From the NCBI GenBank assembly GCA_003251995.1, contig QKDT01000406.1:1-6414 (forward strand): a stretch of 6,414 nucleotides of DNA, in the 5' to 3' direction. This document shows, one piece after another, positions 4,055 through 6,414 of the stretch. The notes below the pieces were generated by a model. The model was given only the letters and a program-made list of their open reading frames with translations. It made no database searches and was not told where the DNA came from. The position numbers were made by a program, and so were the translations under genes. Source of the DNA: Desulfovibrio desulfuricans. Its GTDB lineage: Bacteria > Desulfobacterota > Desulfovibrionia > Desulfovibrionales > Desulfovibrionaceae. Each line of letters opens with the position of its first letter. The stretch's first letter is position 1.

Positions 4055-6414
4055 ATGAGTCTCTCATCCAGCATGTGGACAAGCGTTTCCGGCCTCATGG
4101 CGCACGGAAATAAAATGAACATCGTTGGCAACAACATCGCCAACGTCAGTACCCTGGCATACAAGAGCCAGCGTGCAGATTTCAGCGACTACCTCTACAC
4201 CGATGGCGGCAGCGTCAGCGGCACCACCCAGATTGGTCAGGGCGTCAGCACCTACGCGGTGCTTGGCGACTACTCGCAGGGTTCGTTTGAAACCACCAAC
4301 TCGGTGACCGACCTTGCCATTGACGGCAACGGTTTTTTCCAGGTGCGCAAGACCGACAGTACCCAGATGTACTACACCCGAGCCGGTGACTTCTATTTCA
4401 ACAACAGCCGCGAATTGCAAAACCCCGAAGGGTATCTGCTTCAGGGCTGGAAGATTGAAAACTCAACGTCTCTGAGCTTCAACAGCGGCTCCACCAGCAC
4501 GACTGCCACCACGACCAACTCTGCCTATAAGGGAACCGGCACGCCCACGGACATCGTCCTGGATAGCTGGAACATTCCCCCGCAGCGGACGACCGATGTC
4601 AGCTTTACCATGGGCCTGACCAACGATGGCACTGGCGACAAGACCACCAGCAGCACCAGCCCCATGACCGCCCTTTTTGATGTGTGGGATGCGACGAGTA
4701 CGCCGCCCATGGCAGATTCTGCCTACGCTACCTCGTCGAGCATCAGCGTTTACGACGAGGGTGGCTCTACCCACACCCTCACCGTTTACTACGATCAGGT
4801 GGATGCCTCCAAGACGGACTCAACCGGCAAGACCATTTACAGCATTGAAGGTCTGCCTGCCGGTTACACCATGTACGAATACCTGGCGACCATTCCTCCG
4901 CCTGAAGATCTGCGCAGCTATGGTGGTCAGGACTATGACTCCACTACCAATACATGGGGTACCGATCCGACCCAGTTCTACAATGACCCCGTCATGGGCA
5001 CCAACAAGCAGGCCGGCGTACTCATGAGCGGCGTCATGATCTTTGACGCCAGTGGCAAGCTGGTAAACCAGACCGCCTACACCTACGGCGCCACAGAAAC
5101 GCCTGACGCAAACGACCAGGTGGCGGTTGATCCCTCACTCAAGAGTTCCTGGCAGCCAACCAAGCTGTCCTCCAACGGCCTGCCGGTCTTTTCGGCAAAC
5201 TTTACCGGTCAGCCGCTTGCCAACAGCGTTAGTGAAACCATGACGCAGGGCACCACCACTGTCAGCCAGGTTGAAGATCAGATTACCGAGCTGAACTTTG
5301 GTCTCACTGATACCGGCAACCCAGCCTGGAATAACCCGGTTGTGACCACGGTTGCAAAGAACAGCGCTGGCGACCCCATCGGCACCCTGCCCTGGAGCGG
5401 TGCCACCTCTCAGGCACTGGGCATGGACTCTTACGGGTACTACGCCCTGTCCAACGGTCAGTACGGTACCACCAACGGCGCGGCCCTCGATCCTGTTTAC
5501 GCCGACTCCACCGGCTACTACTGGACAGATACGACTGTAGGCGCGGTTCCAGCCGATGTGTACGGCACGCTGACCACGGCTGTAGGTACCCTGAACGTGG
5601 GCAGCAACAGTGGCGTGTACTACGTCTCTGACGGCACCAACACCTACACCAACAAGACGACAGACTTAACCACTTCTACCGTTTACCCGAGCAGCAGCGA
5701 CAGCTACGGCAACTACTACCAGACCACATGGCCTGCTGCCAGTAGCGACCCCAAGTACTACGGTTCGTATGATGACGGCGGCACGGTTTACCGTGTGACC
5801 CATAACGGCACCAACTATGAGTACACGGATGGCGGCGGCACAACCCACACCCTCGCCAGCACAAGCGACTTTGTGGTTAACGTTGCCAAGTCCATCTCGC
5901 CCGATACCTATACCTTGCCCGATGCCGGTACCCGCCCCGTGCCTACCATGGTAACTGGCGCTAACAGTCTGGCAAGCCTGACAACCGAATCAAAGCAGAC
6001 CAGCGTGTCCGCTACAACCGGTGTGCCGGTTTACAAGAACGTAATCAACTACGGCACCATCGTGCCCACCATGACCTCGGTCAGCCGTGCAGACTCCGCC
6101 AGCGTGAGCAATACCACGTCGTACACGGTGCAGAACAGAACCCAGGATGGTTATGCCTCCGGCACACTGAGCAACGTAAAGATTGATACTGATGGGGTTG
6201 TCTACGGCGTGTACTCCAACAGCAAAACACTGCCGCTGTATCAGATCGCGCTGTACGACTTCAAATGCACGCAGGGATTGTACCGTGAAGGCAGCAACCT
6301 TTACTCTCAAACCAACGAATCTGGCGAAGCCTCGCTCGGCGTGCCTGGAGACAACGGTTTTGGTACCACGCAATCTTATAACATTGAACAGTCCAACGTG
6401 GATATGTCCAAAGA
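4055..6414 (+). CDS. flgE: Flagellar hook protein FlgE, 5' part (C-terminal end cut by window)
   Basis: FlgE polymerises into the curved hook joining rod and filament. The frame is open without a stop for 786 codons, ending at VDMSK, the segment that in relatives precedes the last 45 or so residues, so the full protein is probably near 830 residues, about twice enteric FlgE (roughly 400). In order: the rod-type N-terminus SSMWTSVSGLMAHGNKMNIV and NNIANVSTLAYKS (1-38); the FlgE/F/G D1 signatures LAIDGNGFFQV (87-97), YYTRAGDFYF (106-115), NPEGYLLQGW (123-132); a D2 motif ISVYDEGGSTHTLTVYY (230-246); LNFGLT (413-418); a long Tyr/Thr/Gly insertion (about 418-675); then the returning D1 half with QDGYASGTL and LPLYQIALYDF. 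Where many relatives have TxGFK or similar, this protein has STLAYK. C738 is the only cysteine seen. The start has GGAGGAAGG at 4045-4053, a very strong ribosome binding site fitting an abundant protein, and C-ending codons (TAC, AAC, ACC) predominate. Confidence 0.95.
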   Translation, partial: MSLSSSMWTSVSGLMAHGNKMNIVGNNIANVSTLAYKSQRADFSDYLYTDGGSVSGTTQIGQGVSTYAVLGDYSQGSFETTNSVTDLAIDGNGFFQVRKTDSTQMYYTRAGDFYFNNSRELQNPEGYLLQGWKIENSTSLSFNSGSTSTTATTTNSAYKGTGTPTDIVLDSWNIPPQRTTDVSFTMGLTNDGTGDKTTSSTSPMTALFDVWDATSTPPMADSAYATSSSISVYDEGGSTHTLTVYYDQVDASKTDSTGKTIYSIEGLPAGYTMYEYLATIPPPEDLRSYGGQDYDSTTNTWGTDPTQFYNDPVMGTNKQAGVLMSGVMIFDASGKLVNQTAYTYGATETPDANDQVAVDPSLKSSWQPTKLSSNGLPVFSANFTGQPLANSVSETMTQGTTTVSQVEDQITELNFGLTDTGNPAWNNPVVTTVAKNSAGDPIGTLPWSGATSQALGMDSYGYYALSNGQYGTTNGAALDPVYADSTGYYWTDTTVGAVPADVYGTLTTAVGTLNVGSNSGVYYVSDGTNTYTNKTTDLTTSTVYPSSSDSYGNYYQTTWPAASSDPKYYGSYDDGGTVYRVTHNGTNYEYTDGGGTTHTLASTSDFVVNVAKSISPDTYTLPDAGTRPVPTMVTGANSLASLTTESKQTSVSATTGVPVYKNVINYGTIVPTMTSVSRADSASVSNTTSYTVQNRTQDGYASGTLSNVKIDTDGVVYGVYSNSKTLPLYQIALYDFKCTQGLYREGSNLYSQTNESGEASLGVPGDNGFGTTQSYNIEQSNVDMSK
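5306..6079 (+). other. Extra variable domain inserted in FlgE
   Basis: Residues about 418-675 of FlgE lie between the conserved LNFGLT segment and the conserved C-terminal D1 half (SRADSASVSN, QDGYASG). The stretch is rich in Tyr, Thr, Ser, Gly and Asp, poor in Lys and Arg, and has many YY pairs (for example Y462, Y522-Y523), suggesting surface-exposed beta structure. It probably forms an outer hook domain. The boundaries are judged from where family motifs stop and resume and could shift by 20-30 residues. Confidence 0.6.

Noticed and set aside
4957..6366. Repeated GGTACC palindromes in flgE
   Set aside because: All encode Gly-Thr or similar in a Gly/Thr-rich protein with C-ending codons; no regular spacing was seen.

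Overview
The window is a segment of a flagellar hook-assembly gene cluster. All genes are on the plus strand, and the window cuts a gene at each end. In order they are: the 3' part of a family 9 glycosyltransferase gene (ends at 1063), fliK (hook-length control, 1176-3197), flgD (hook cap, 3222-3980) and flgE (hook protein, 4055 to beyond 6414). Base composition is moderately GC-rich. The gene order and the style of the proteins (glycosyltransferase next to fliK-flgD-flgE, a very large FlgE, sequences like YQIALYDF and QDGYASG near the FlgE C-terminus) suggest a Gram-negative sulfate reducer of the Desulfovibrio type. That assignment rests on recalled family resemblance and no search was run.

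Layout: positions 2-1063 hold the C-terminal nucleotide-sugar-binding half of the glycosyltransferase and an unassigned tail of about 155 residues. A 112-bp AT-rich gap (1064-1175) separates it from fliK and carries a sigma-54-like element with correct spacing to the fliK start. fliK and flgD are 24 bp apart and flgD and flgE 74 bp apart, so the three flagellar genes are probably co-transcribed. A second and better sigma-54-like element lies in the AT-rich 3' end of fliK and could give flgD-flgE extra transcription. The flgD-flgE gap can form two mutually exclusive hairpins.

How the genes work together: FlgD caps the growing hook and allows FlgE subunits to polymerise under it. FliK is exported during hook growth, measures hook length and, through its C-terminal domain, switches the export apparatus to late (filament) substrates. 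The glycosyltransferase may modify a cell-surface or flagellar glycan, but nothing here shows its acceptor.

The genes themselves are conventional. The unusual parts are within them: a glutamine-every-fourth-residue repeat tract in the FliK linker, a roughly 258-residue Tyr/Thr/Gly-rich insertion in FlgE that echoes the conserved D2 hairpin, a Ser/Thr tail on FlgD, and the candidate regulatory sites. I saw no mobile element, CRISPR array, RNA gene, defence system or evidence for a wholly new system.
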